From Sphingomonadales bacterium (GTDB lineage Bacteria > Pseudomonadota > Alphaproteobacteria > Sphingomonadales > Sphingomonadaceae): DNA of 6,785 bases. The notes beneath the pieces are model-generated. The model did no database searches, was not told the origin of the DNA, and saw only the letters and a list, made by a program, of their open reading frames with translations. The stretch is from positions 1-6,785 of the forward strand of contig JAIXPM010000329.1 in the NCBI GenBank assembly GCA_027486275.1, read 5' to 3'. Shown here piece by piece: positions 1 through 5,902 of this stretch (position 1 is its first letter; the number at the start of each line of letters is the position of its first letter). The translations under genes and the position numbers were made by a program.

Positions 1-665
1 CGGGTTTCGCCGGTTGCCATCGCCATGATGTCGGGGGTGAGCGACTTCACCACCGACAGGCGTTGCGCGGTGGGATTGGTGGCCGGATTGGCAGTGTAGA
101 GACCATCAACGTCGGACAGCAGGATCACCCCGCTCGCCCCCGCCGCCTGGGCCGCGCGCGCCGCCAGCCGATCATTGTCGCCAAAGCGGATTTCAGTGGT
201 GGCCACCGTGTCGTTTTCGTTCAGCACTGGCACCGCGCCCAGATCGAGCAGGCGGGCAATGGTGGCCGCGACGTTCAAATAGCGCCGCCGGTCTTCCAGA
301 TCGCCCAGCGTCAGCAGCACCTGTGCCGCCGTCAGTCCCTGTGCGGCCAGCAAGGCTTCCCATACGCCCGCCAGTGCCACCTGCCCGACGGCGGCAGCGG
401 CCTGCGCGTCTTCCAGGCTGGCGCGGCCGCCCTTTTCCAGGCCCAGCCGACGCGCCCCCAGGGCAATGGCGCCGGACGACACAATGACGATCTGCTGGCC
501 CTGTTGGCGGCGCTCGGCGATATCGGCGACCATGCCAGCCAGCCACTCGCTGCGCACCGCGCCCGCTGCATCCACAAGCAGGGACGAGCCGATCTTTACC
601 ACCAGCCGCGGGCAGTTGGCCGGGTCGAACTGGCGAGCCGGGATGGCGTCTAGAGCGGCGACCAC
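1..665 (-). CDS. proB: Glutamate 5-kinase, N-terminal part (3' end beyond window edge)
   Basis: ProB phosphorylates L-glutamate with ATP to give glutamyl 5-phosphate, the first and usually feedback-controlled step of proline synthesis in the cytoplasm. My reverse-strand translation gives 221 complete codons of an amino-acid kinase domain: the phosphate-binding VVKIGSS near residues 22-28, [14 protein letters not shown], an AAVGQ segment, [14 protein letters not shown], the substrate-site [20 protein letters not shown], and [12 protein letters not shown]. This order is typical of ProB; the end of the kinase domain and the expected PUA domain lie off the left edge. There is no ATG near the conserved start. 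The best start is GTG at 663-665, giving [15 protein letters not shown]; it overlaps the obgE 3' end by 16 nt, with a purine-rich AAGGTGGA about 12 nt upstream. The overlap suggests co-transcription and possibly translational coupling with obgE. The function is secure; the exact start is not. Confidence 0.93.
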   Translation of the reverse strand, partial: MVAALDAIPARQFDPANCPRLVVKIGSSLLVDAAGAVRSEWLAGMVADIAERRQQGQQIVIVSSGAIALGARRLGLEKGGRASLEDAQAAAAVGQVALAGVWEALLAAQGLTAAQVLLTLGDLEDRRRYLNVAATIARLLDLGAVPVLNENDTVATTEIRFGDNDRLAARAAQAAGASGVILLSDVDGLYTANPATNPTAQRLSVVKSLTPDIMAMATGET

Positions 666-1684
666 GATTTGTCCGATTCCACCTTCATCGCCTGCGCGCG
701 GCCGGCGATCTCCATCAGCTTGTCGAGCACTGGCTCGACGCCCTGCGTGGTGGCGGCGCTGACGGTGTAGACATGCTGTCCGCTCGCCTTTTCCAGCGCG
801 CGCTTCTTGGCGGCCAAAGCCTGCGGCGTGACCAGATCAACCTTGGACAGAGCGAGAATCTCCGGCTTGTTTTCAAGCCCGCCGCCATAGGCCGCCAGTT
901 CTTCGCGCACCACGCGCCATTGGTCGACCGGGCCAGGCTGGCTGGCATCGACCAGGTGCAGCAGCACGCGGCAGCGCTCGATATGGCCAAGGAAGCGGTC
1001 ACCGATGCCCACACCATCGGCGGCGCCGGCGATGAGGCCGGGAATATCGGCCATCACCAGTTCCTGGCCCTTATGGGCCACAACCCCAAGCTGCGGCTTC
1101 AGCGTCGTGAAGGCATAATTTCCAACCTTGGCCTTGGTGTTGGAAATGGCATTAATCAGGCTGGACTTGCCGGCGTTCGGCTGCCCGACCAAGCCGACAT
1201 CAGCCAGCAGCTTCAGCCGCAGCCAGATCCACATTTCCTTGCCCGGAAAACCGGCCTGGAACTGGCGCGGCGCGCGGTTGGTACTGGTCTTGTAGTGATC
1301 GTTGCCCTTGCCGCCGTCGCCGCCCTTCATCAGGATGGCGCGCTGGCCAACGCGGGTCATGTCGACGATCAGCGTGCGCTCTTCATCATCGGCCAGAATC
1401 TGCGTGCCCACCGGGACCTTGATCAGCAGATCATCGCCGCCCGGCCCGGTGCGGTTGCGGCCCATGCCGTGGGCGCCGCGCTTGGCCTTGAAATGCTGGG
1501 TGTAGCGGAAATCGATCAGCGTATTGAGGCCGTCGACACATTCGAAAATGATGTCACCGCCCTTGCCGCCGTCGCCGCCATCGGGGCCGCCATATTCCAC
1601 GAACTTCTCGCGCCGGAACGACACGGCCCCATCACCCCCGGTACCGGAGGCAACGAAAATCTTGGCCTGATCGAGAAAGTGCAT
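650..1684 (-). CDS. obgE: Obg-family ribosome-assembly GTPase ObgE/CgtA
   Basis: Obg proteins are essential GTPases that bind the 50S subunit late in assembly and link growth to stress and cell-cycle control. The 344-residue product has the glycine-rich Obg fold at about residues 1-158 ([20 protein letters not shown], then GGDGGKGG and GGDGGKGN repeats), followed by the G domain: G1 GQPNAGKSS at 167-175, G2 threonines in FTT near 193-194, G3 DIPG at 213-216, G4 SKVD at 280-283 and G5 SAA at 309-311. The C-terminal tail is short, so there is no long acidic extension as in E. coli ObgE and no Firmicute-type OCT domain. G4 has serine where the consensus has Asn or Thr. The ATG follows a weak GGA. 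An intrinsic terminator ends only about 11 nt before this start. The TAG stop overlaps the proposed proB start. Confidence 0.98.
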   Translation of the reverse strand: MHFLDQAKIFVASGTGGDGAVSFRREKFVEYGGPDGGDGGKGGDIIFECVDGLNTLIDFRYTQHFKAKRGAHGMGRNRTGPGGDDLLIKVPVGTQILADDEERTLIVDMTRVGQRAILMKGGDGGKGNDHYKTSTNRAPRQFQAGFPGKEMWIWLRLKLLADVGLVGQPNAGKSSLINAISNTKAKVGNYAFTTLKPQLGVVAHKGQELVMADIPGLIAGAADGVGIGDRFLGHIERCRVLLHLVDASQPGPVDQWRVVREELAAYGGGLENKPEILALSKVDLVTPQALAAKKRALEKASGQHVYTVSAATTQGVEPVLDKLMEIAGRAQAMKVESDKSWSPL

Positions 1685-1695
1685 GGTTAGGGTCC

Positions 1696-1733
1696 AAACA
1701 AAAAGGGAGCCGGTCGCCCAGCTCCCCTTTTTT
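1696..1733 (-). terminator. Intrinsic terminator in the rpmA-obgE gap
   Basis: Read on the minus strand, an A-rich arm ending in GGGGAGC (1733-1721) is followed by a 10-nt loop (1720-1711) and GCTCCC (1710-1705), then TTTTTGTTT (1704-1696). The stem is six GC-rich pairs plus A-U pairs with one bulged G, and it has a clear U-tract. It begins about 20 nt after the rpmA stop and ends about 11 nt before the obgE ATG. It therefore looks like the end of the rplU-rpmA transcript, with partial read-through or an undetected internal promoter feeding obgE-proB. On the plus strand the structure is also followed by T residues, but no plus-strand gene approaches it. Confidence 0.8.
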
Positions 1734-1753
1734 CAAGCGGAAAAGAGCCGGGC

Positions 1754-2029
1754 TTATTCAGCCGCGAGCGGTTCCGCCACCGGGTTGACCGACACATATT
1801 TGCGGCCGAGCTTGCCGGTGTGGAATTCCACGGTGCCGGTTTCCAGCGCATACAAGGTGTGATCCTTGCCGATGCCGACATTGCGGCCGGCATGCGTGGG
1901 GGTGCCACGCTGACGGATGATGATGGTGCCGGCGTTAACCGCCTGGCCGCCGAAGCGCTTCACGCCAAGGCGCTTGCTTTCCGAATCGCGACCGTTCCTG
2001 GACGAGCCGCCTGCTTTCTTGTGAGCCAT
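1754..2029 (-). CDS. rpmA: 50S ribosomal protein L27
   Basis: L27 is a 50S protein whose flexible N-terminus reaches the peptidyl-transferase centre and helps position tRNA. The 91-residue product begins [20 protein letters not shown] and continues with LGVKRFGGQ and the family signature region [13 protein letters not shown]...[13 protein letters not shown], near residues 31-62. The length is normal. The N-terminus starts directly with the MAHKK type, lacking the cleavable extension of Firmicute L27. One small deviation is THAG where HPG or YPG is common before NVG. An AAGGGAG Shine-Dalgarno lies about 9 nt before the ATG. It follows rplU by 26 nt, so the two are co-transcribed from the rplU promoter. 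The TAA stop is followed by an intrinsic terminator. Confidence 0.98.
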   Translation of the reverse strand: MAHKKAGGSSRNGRDSESKRLGVKRFGGQAVNAGTIIIRQRGTPTHAGRNVGIGKDHTLYALETGTVEFHTGKLGRKYVSVNPVAEPLAAE

Positions 2030-2055
2030 GGTGGGTTGCTCCCTTTACGCGACGG

Positions 2056-2343
2056 TCAGGCGACCGAGGTGATCTTGATGACCGTCAGCTGCTGACGGTG
2101 GCCATTGCGGCGGCGATAATTGTGGCGACGCTTCTTCTTAAAGATGATGATCTTGTCACTCTTGGTCTGAGCCACGATTTCGGCCTTCACGGCACCACCC
2201 ATGGTGAGCGCGGCGCCTTCGCCGGTCATCAGGGTTTCGAGGGCGACGGCAGTGCCGGCTTCCCCTTCGATCTTTTCGACGATGATCTTGTCACCATCGG
2301 CGACCCGGTATTGCTTACCGCCGGTGCGCACCACTGCGAACAT
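2056..2343 (-). CDS. rplU: 50S ribosomal protein L21
   Basis: L21 binds 23S rRNA in the large subunit. The 95-residue product starts [14 protein letters not shown], which matches the conserved L21 N-terminus, and ends with the basic family signature [20 protein letters not shown] followed by LTVIKI. An in-frame ATG at 2376 would add 11 residues ([11 protein letters not shown]) that do not belong to the family, so I chose the ATG at 2343; an AAGG about 8 nt upstream is only a modest ribosome-binding site. It is the first gene of rplU-rpmA, preceded by a predicted promoter at 2423-2451 and a leader of about 70 nt with a stable hairpin. Confidence 0.98.
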   Translation of the reverse strand: MFAVVRTGGKQYRVADGDKIIVEKIEGEAGTAVALETLMTGEGAALTMGGAVKAEIVAQTKSDKIIIFKKKRRHNYRRRNGHRQQLTVIKITSVA

Positions 2344-2384
2344 GGTTGGAGCCTTGAGGTTAGAAGTTTCAAACAAGTCGCGGC

Positions 2385-2406
2385 GCCAGAATCAGGTGAT
2401 TCCGGC
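2385..2406 (-). promoter_or_regulatory. Stem-loop in the rplU leader containing paired GANTC sites
   Basis: On the minus-strand RNA, GCCGGAAUC pairs with GAUUCUGGC around the tetraloop ACCU: nine continuous pairs including one G-U. It lies 42-63 nt upstream of the rplU start, inside the predicted 5' leader. It has no following U-tract, so it is not an intrinsic terminator. The two stem arms each carry a GANTC motif (2389-2393 and 2398-2402), the recognition sequence of the CcrM methyltransferase of alphaproteobacteria. Two roles are possible: an RNA regulatory hairpin for the L21-L27 operon, or a DNA methylation-sensitive site. Neither is shown by sequence alone. Confidence 0.5.
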
Positions 2407-2422
2407 CCCGAACGAAGGCGCG

Positions 2423-2451
2423 GCACTAGAGGATGGTCCAAATCTTGTCAA
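2423..2451 (-). promoter_or_regulatory. Predicted sigma-70 promoter of rplU-rpmA
   Basis: On the minus strand a perfect -35 box TTGACA (2451-2446) is followed by exactly 17 nt and TAGTGC (2428-2423) as a -10 box. The -10 box is only a partial match to TATAAT, but strong alphaproteobacterial promoters often rely on a good TTGACA. Transcription would start near 2416, giving a leader of roughly 70 nt before rplU. The site lies in the 211-nt gap between rplU and the divergent small gene. Confidence 0.55.
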
Positions 2452-2554
2452 CGCCGGCATTGCAGGGCCGCTCATGCGTTGCGGGCGGCTTCGGCACGTT
2501 TGCCAGCGCGTGCCCTCTTTTGCGGCGCTGCAACTTGATGCACAAGGGCAGGCA

Positions 2555-2899
2555 GTGACCCGCCGCCGTCTCCTGTTGATCGTCGCTGCCTTCGTGGCCG
2601 GCGGCATTGCCATGCTCAGCCTGTATGATCCGGCAATTGATCCGCAAGCGGCCGCAGCGCTGGCCGATCGGCTGGCCACCGAATATCATCGCCAATCCGG
2701 CAACCCGCGCGCCGCTTTTGCCGCCCGCGAGGGCCGGCAATGGGCCGATGGTTGGGAATTCCGCTGGCGCTATCGCCCGTGCCCGGAATTCGCCTCGCTG
2801 CGCGTGTGGATCAGCCGCAACGGCCGCCGCGCCAGCTATGCCGAGTTCCCCGACTGCGCTCCAGTCACCGGCCTGCCGGCCGATCCGCGCAAGACCTGA
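2555..2899 (+). CDS. Small membrane-anchored or secreted protein of unknown function
   Basis: I do not recognise this family. The 114-residue product has a basic start (MTRRR) and a hydrophobic segment at about residues 6-22, which fits a signal anchor or signal peptide. A mainly soluble remainder follows, rich in Ala and Arg, with an aromatic stretch WADGWEFRWRYRPC and two cysteines, Cys76 and Cys101, flanking SLRVWISRNGRRASY. If the remainder is periplasmic, as the positive N-terminus suggests, the cysteines could form a disulfide. The start is inferred: GTG at 2555 with AAGGG (2544-2548) at 6-nt spacing. The frame stays open upstream to 2201, but that part runs antisense to rplU. The gene is divergent from rplU and converges on the membrane-protein gene, with a shared terminator right after its TGA. 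G+C and codon use resemble the neighbours. Confidence 0.7.
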   Translation: MTRRRLLLIVAAFVAGGIAMLSLYDPAIDPQAAAALADRLATEYHRQSGNPRAAFAAREGRQWADGWEFRWRYRPCPEFASLRVWISRNGRRASYAEFPDCAPVTGLPADPRKT

Positions 2900-2905
2900 A
2901 CGAAA

Positions 2906-2935
2906 AAGGCCGGCCCGCTTTGGCGGACCGGCCTT
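2906..2935. terminator. Bidirectional intrinsic terminator between convergent genes
   Basis: AAGGCCGG (2906-2913) pairs with CCGGCCTT (2928-2935). After a C/A mismatch, CCGC (2915-2918) pairs with GCGG (2923-2926) around TTTG. On the minus strand the stem runs into TTTTT, a good terminator for the membrane-protein gene ending at 2960; on the plus strand the tract is poorer (TTGTTCTT) but follows the TGA of the small gene by 6 nt. A second small stem, GCCCG (2942-2946) with CGGGC (2951-2955), lies between this terminator and the minus-strand stop codon. Confidence 0.8.
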
Positions 2936-2959
2936 GTTCTTGCCCGAAGGCGGGCCCGT

Positions 2960-3544
2960 TCAGGCCGCGCCAATGGCGTGCTGTGCGATCATGCAATACA
3001 GCATGGGGAACGACAGCAGGAAGTTGGTGCGCGAAAAGATCATCGCGGTGGTACCAGCCTTGGCCTTCTGCTCCGGCGTGCCATCCACGATGCCCAGCGC
3101 AATCTTCTGGTTCGGCCAGATCAGGAACCACACGTTGAAGGCCATGATCAGGCCAAGCCACATGCCCAGACCGATCACGCGCTGGCCTTCCTGGAAGGTG
3201 AGGCCCTCAATCAGGTTGGCACCCGAAAGGCCGATGCCGGCCACCACGGTGAGCAGCGAGCCGTGGCGGAAATAGAGCAACGCCTTGGGGGCGATATATT
3301 TGGTCACGCCTGGCTTCAACTCGGCAGGAACCGACGGCATTGTCGGGATCTGCACAAAGTTGAAATAATAGAGCAGGCCGATCCACAGGATGCCGGCCCA
3401 GACGTGGATGACGCGCAGGAAACCAGCCACCCACGAACCGGCGTCTGCCGCGATCAGTCCGCCATGGAACGCGACAATGACGGCAACCATTGCCAGCAGT
3501 CCGATCAACAGCGCGTTGGAGAGTTTGCCTAGTATTGCAGCCAT
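2960..3544 (-). CDS. Multi-pass membrane protein, PuuD / urate-oxidase N-terminal domain-like
   Basis: The 194-residue product has about five hydrophobic segments: residues 10-26, 37-63, 88-110, 120-136 and 173-191. The motifs HVWAGILWIGLLYYFNFV, YFRHGSLLTVVAGIGL and FNVWFLIWPNQKIAL resemble the membrane domain found at the N-terminus of PuuD-type urate hydroxylases. The protein stops after this domain: there is no cytochrome c motif CxxCH and no uricase part, and no purine-degradation gene is nearby. The annotation urate hydroxylase would therefore overstate the evidence. Four histidines (27, 47, 94, 189) lie in or at the ends of predicted helices and could bind haem or metal; this is inference. 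The start at 3544 (MAAILGKLSN) is preferred over an in-frame ATG at 3757 because the 71 extra residues look non-coding, and a promoter and GGGG-type ribosome-binding site lie just upstream of 3544. It appears to be monocistronic. Confidence 0.85.
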   Translation of the reverse strand: MAAILGKLSNALLIGLLAMVAVIVAFHGGLIAADAGSWVAGFLRVIHVWAGILWIGLLYYFNFVQIPTMPSVPAELKPGVTKYIAPKALLYFRHGSLLTVVAGIGLSGANLIEGLTFQEGQRVIGLGMWLGLIMAFNVWFLIWPNQKIALGIVDGTPEQKAKAGTTAMIFSRTNFLLSFPMLYCMIAQHAIGAA

Positions 3545-3577
3545 GGTTGAATGCCCCGAAAAATTGCAGTTGGGCAC

Positions 3578-3606
3578 CCTATAGGCGACCGGAACGCTCT
3601 TGTTAA
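3578..3606 (-). promoter_or_regulatory. Predicted promoter of the PuuD-like membrane-protein gene
   Basis: On the minus strand TTAACA (3606-3601) is separated by exactly 17 nt from TATAGG (3583-3578). Transcription would start near 3571, leaving a leader of about 27 nt before the ATG at 3544. It lies back to back with the rimP promoter; the two -35 boxes are 17 nt apart. Confidence 0.5.
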
Positions 3607-3623
3607 CCCCGATGCGACACCCC

Positions 3624-3652
3624 TTGCTGCATCTGTGCAACTGGCGTATAGC
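3624..3652 (+). promoter_or_regulatory. Predicted promoter of the rimP-nusA-infB operon
   Basis: TTGCTG (3624-3629), a 17-nt spacer and TATAGC (3647-3652) form a plausible sigma-70 promoter. Transcription would begin near 3659, giving a leader of about 100 nt before the rimP start, and this leader contains a two-tier stem-loop. The promoter is divergent from that of the membrane-protein gene, so the two may share control. Confidence 0.5.
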
Positions 3653-3676
3653 GCCGCTCGTTCCTGCATGGCTGAT

Positions 3677-3717
3677 GGTTTGCAGGCTGCGCCGCTCCGC
3701 TGCGCAGCACCCAAACC
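3677..3717 (+). promoter_or_regulatory. Two-tier stem-loop in the rimP leader
   Basis: The outer stem is GGTTTG (3677-3682) with CAAACC (3712-3717). After a 3-by-3 internal loop (CAG against ACC) comes the inner stem GCTGCGC (3686-3692) with GCGCAGC (3702-3708), closing a 9-nt loop CGCTCCGCT. Thirteen pairs in total, all Watson-Crick. It ends 42 nt before the rimP TTG. There is no U-tract immediately after it, so it is not a plain terminator. In E. coli the same operon is headed by a tRNA gene (metY); here the structure does not fold as a tRNA. A role in operon control is an inference. Confidence 0.5.
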
Positions 3718-3759
3718 GCTTGTCCGTGTGTTTGCCCTTGTCACCGGAGTCGCCCAAAC

Positions 3760-4353
3760 TTGGCCCAGACCGATCTTGATGCCCGCCTCACGGCCATCAT
3801 CGCCCCCGTTGTGGCGGCGATGGGGCTTGATCTGGTGCGCGTCATGCTGTCGGGCCAGCCGGGCAGCCTCACCCTGCAGGTGATGGCCGAAGACCCGGCC
3901 ACCGGCCAGTTGACCATCGATCAGTGCGCTCGCCTGTCCCGCGCGCTCGATCAGCCGCTTGATGAAGCGGATCCGATCGCCGGAGAATATGCGCTGGAAG
4001 TCTCTTCGCCCGGGATCGACCGCCCGCTCACCCGCGCCAAGGACTGGCAGGACTGGGCCGGCCATGAAGTGCGCCTGAAACTGGAGCCAAAGGTGGAAGG
4101 CCGCGCCCGCCTGCACGGCGAAATCATGGGCCTTGATGGCGAGGACGCGCTGGTGAAGATGAAGGGCAGCACCCTGGAAGGCGACAGCGTGCTGCGCTTG
4201 CCCCTGTCCCACATCAGCGGCGCCAAGCTCGTGCTGACCGCCCGACTGATTGCTACAACCAAACCGCTGGACCCCACCGGCGCCGACGAAATCATCGAAA
4301 GCAGCCCCGATGGGGCTGCTGTCAACGACAATGAAATCTCCACGGAGGATTGA
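3760..4353 (+). CDS. rimP: Ribosome maturation factor RimP
   Basis: RimP assists maturation of the 30S subunit. The 197-residue product begins LARLTAII-like (MAQTDLDARLTAIIAPVVAAMG) and has LDLVRVML, the QLTIDQCARLSRALD helix, and the family hallmark EYALEVSSPGIDRPLTRAKDW near residues 76-96. A C-terminal beta-rich domain with LPLSHISGAKLVLT follows, and the last 30 or so residues are an acidic low-complexity tail. The start is TTG at 3760: no ATG or GTG upstream in this frame fits, the downstream ATG would remove the conserved first helix, and GGAG (3746-3749) lies 10 nt upstream. It is first in the rimP-nusA-ylxR-infB operon; its TGA is separated from the nusA ATG by one base, so nusA is likely translationally coupled. 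Confidence 0.95.
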   Translation: MAQTDLDARLTAIIAPVVAAMGLDLVRVMLSGQPGSLTLQVMAEDPATGQLTIDQCARLSRALDQPLDEADPIAGEYALEVSSPGIDRPLTRAKDWQDWAGHEVRLKLEPKVEGRARLHGEIMGLDGEDALVKMKGSTLEGDSVLRLPLSHISGAKLVLTARLIATTKPLDPTGADEIIESSPDGAAVNDNEISTED

Positions 4354-4354
4354 G

Positions 4355-5902
4355 ATGGCCACCGCAACTGCCCTCACCGCCAACCGCGCCGAACTGCTGG
4401 CTATTGCCGATGCCGTCGCCCGCGAAAAATCAATCGATCGCGCCATCGTGATCGAGGCGATGGAAGACGCCATTCAGCGCGCCGCCCGTGCCCGCTATGG
4501 TGCCGAAAACGACATCCGCGCCAAGATCGATCCCAAGACCGGTGAAACCCGCCTGTGGCGCGTGCTGGAAGTGGTGGAAGAGCCGGAAGATTTCTTCAAG
4601 CAGATCAGCCTGAAGGATGCGCTGAAGAAGGACAAGACCGCCGAACTGGGCAGTTTTGTCGTCGATCCGCTGCCGCCGGTCGAATTCGGCCGCATTGCCG
4701 CGCAGGGTGCCAAGCAGGTGATCGTGCAGAAGGTGCGCGATGCCGAGCGTGAGCGCCAGTATGAAGAGTTCAAGGACCGTCAGGGCGAGATCATCACCGG
4801 CGTCGTCAAGCGCGCCGAGTTCGGCCACGTGGTGGTCGATCTGGGTAAAGCTGAAGGGGTGATCCGCCGCGACCAGCAGATCCCGCGCGAAGTGCTGAAG
4901 CCGGGTGATCGCGTGCGCAGCCTGATCCTGTCCGTCCGCCGCGAGCCCCGTGGGCCGCAGATCTTCCTGTCCCGCGCCCACGGCGATTACATGAAGAAGC
5001 TGTTCGCCCAGGAAGTGCCGGAAATCTACGACGGCATCATCGAAATCATGGCCGTCGCCCGCGATCCGGGCAGCCGCGCCAAGATCGGCGTGATCAGCCG
5101 CGACGGCTCGATCGATCCGGTTGGCGCCTGCGTCGGCATGAAGGGCAGCCGCGTGCAGGCCGTCGTGCAGGAACTGCAGGGCGAAAAGATCGACATCATC
5201 CCCTGGTCGCCCGACACCGCCACCTTCGTGGTCAACGCGCTGCAGCCGGCGGAAGTCACCAAGGTCGTGCTTGATGAAGAAGAAGGCCGCATCGATGTGG
5301 TGGTGCCCGACGATCAGCTCAGCCTGGCCATCGGCCGCCGCGGCCAGAACGTGCGCTTGGCGTCGGCGCTGACCGGCAAGCAGATTGACATCATGACCGA
5401 AGCCGACGAAAGCGAGCGCCGGCAGAAGGAATTCGTCGAGAAATCCGAACTGTTCCAGACCGAGCTGGACGTTGATGAAACGCTGGCCCAGCTGCTGGTT
5501 GCCGAAGGCTTCTCCGAACTGGAGGAAGTCGCCTATGTTGATCTGGCCGAAGTCGCCAGCATCGAAGGCTTTGACGACGATCTGGCCACCGAACTGCAGA
5601 ACCGCGCTGTCGAAGCGCTGGAGCGCCGTGAAGCTGCTGCCCGTGAAGAACGGCGCGGCCTCGGCGTGGAAGACGATGTCGCCGCCATCGAAGGCCTGAC
5701 CGAAGCCATGCTGGTGGTGCTCGGCAAGAAGGGCATCAAGACGCTTGATGACCTCGGCGATCTGGCCACCGACGAACTGGTCGGCCGTTCGGGATTGCTC
5801 AAGGAATTCAGCCTGTCGGATGATGATGGCAATCGCATCATCATGGCCGCCCGCGCCCACTGGTTCGCCGAGGAGGACGCGTCGGCGGATGGAAACCAAT
5901 GA
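4355..5902 (+). CDS. nusA: Transcription termination/antitermination factor NusA
   Basis: NusA binds RNA polymerase and nascent RNA and modulates pausing, termination and antitermination. The 515-residue product shows, in order: an N-terminal RNA-polymerase-binding domain (about 1-130, with FGRIAAQGAKQVIVQKVRDA), an S1 domain (about 134-184, GEIITGVVKRAEFGHVVVDL), KH1 (about 185-275, with GACVGMKGSR, GxxG at 251-254), KH2 (about 280-350, with LAIGRRGQNVRLAS, GxxG at 337-340), and two acidic helix-hairpin-helix repeats (about 373-430 and 443-500). The two C-terminal repeats are typical of proteobacterial NusA. The start at ATG 4355 is supported by a strong GGAGG (4344-4348) at 6-nt spacing; an earlier in-frame start at 4250 lies inside rimP and adds non-family sequence. 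Its end overlaps the next gene by 14 nt. Confidence 0.98.
   Translation: MATATALTANRAELLAIADAVAREKSIDRAIVIEAMEDAIQRAARARYGAENDIRAKIDPKTGETRLWRVLEVVEEPEDFFKQISLKDALKKDKTAELGSFVVDPLPPVEFGRIAAQGAKQVIVQKVRDAERERQYEEFKDRQGEIITGVVKRAEFGHVVVDLGKAEGVIRRDQQIPREVLKPGDRVRSLILSVRREPRGPQIFLSRAHGDYMKKLFAQEVPEIYDGIIEIMAVARDPGSRAKIGVISRDGSIDPVGACVGMKGSRVQAVVQELQGEKIDIIPWSPDTATFVVNALQPAEVTKVVLDEEEGRIDVVVPDDQLSLAIGRRGQNVRLASALTGKQIDIMTEADESERRQKEFVEKSELFQTELDVDETLAQLLVAEGFSELEEVAYVDLAEVASIEGFDDDLATELQNRAVEALERREAAAREERRGLGVEDDVAAIEGLTEAMLVVLGKKGIKTLDDLGDLATDELVGRSGLLKEFSLSDDDGNRIIMAARAHWFAEEDASADGNQ

Noticed and set aside
773..1690. A 305-codon open frame antisense to obgE
   Set aside because: It mirrors the obgE gene, shows no recognisable domain, and has no sensible ribosome-binding site. 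It is a by-product of obgE codon use.
2344..2376. An earlier in-frame ATG for rplU at 2376
   Set aside because: The added residues [11 protein letters not shown] are outside the L21 family, whose conserved start [14 protein letters not shown] begins at 2343.
2201..2554. Upstream extension of the small plus-strand gene to 2201
   Set aside because: It lies antisense to rplU and across the rplU promoter; a good ribosome-binding site and the membrane segment mark GTG 2555 as the start.
3545..3757. A 71-residue N-terminal extension of the PuuD-like protein (start at 3757)
   Set aside because: The extension would cross both predicted promoters and the leader stem-loop, is Cys/Arg-rich without similarity, and MAAILGKLSN is the natural start of a membrane protein.
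3601..3759. A tRNA gene ahead of rimP as in E. coli (metY)
   Set aside because: The sequence shows no cloverleaf arms, T-loop or CCA-compatible acceptor; the only structure is one two-tier stem-loop.
3668..3883. A possible short upstream ORF (ATG at 3668, 71 codons) in the rimP leader
   Set aside because: It has no Shine-Dalgarno, runs through the hairpin and 120 nt into rimP in another frame, and encodes Arg/Pro/Ser/Cys-rich sequence. Only a leader-peptide role could rescue it, and nothing supports that.
3529..4473. A 314-codon minus-strand frame across rimP and the divergent promoter region
   Set aside because: It runs antisense to a clear RimP, through two predicted promoters and into the start of nusA; its sequence is low-complexity and not protein-like.
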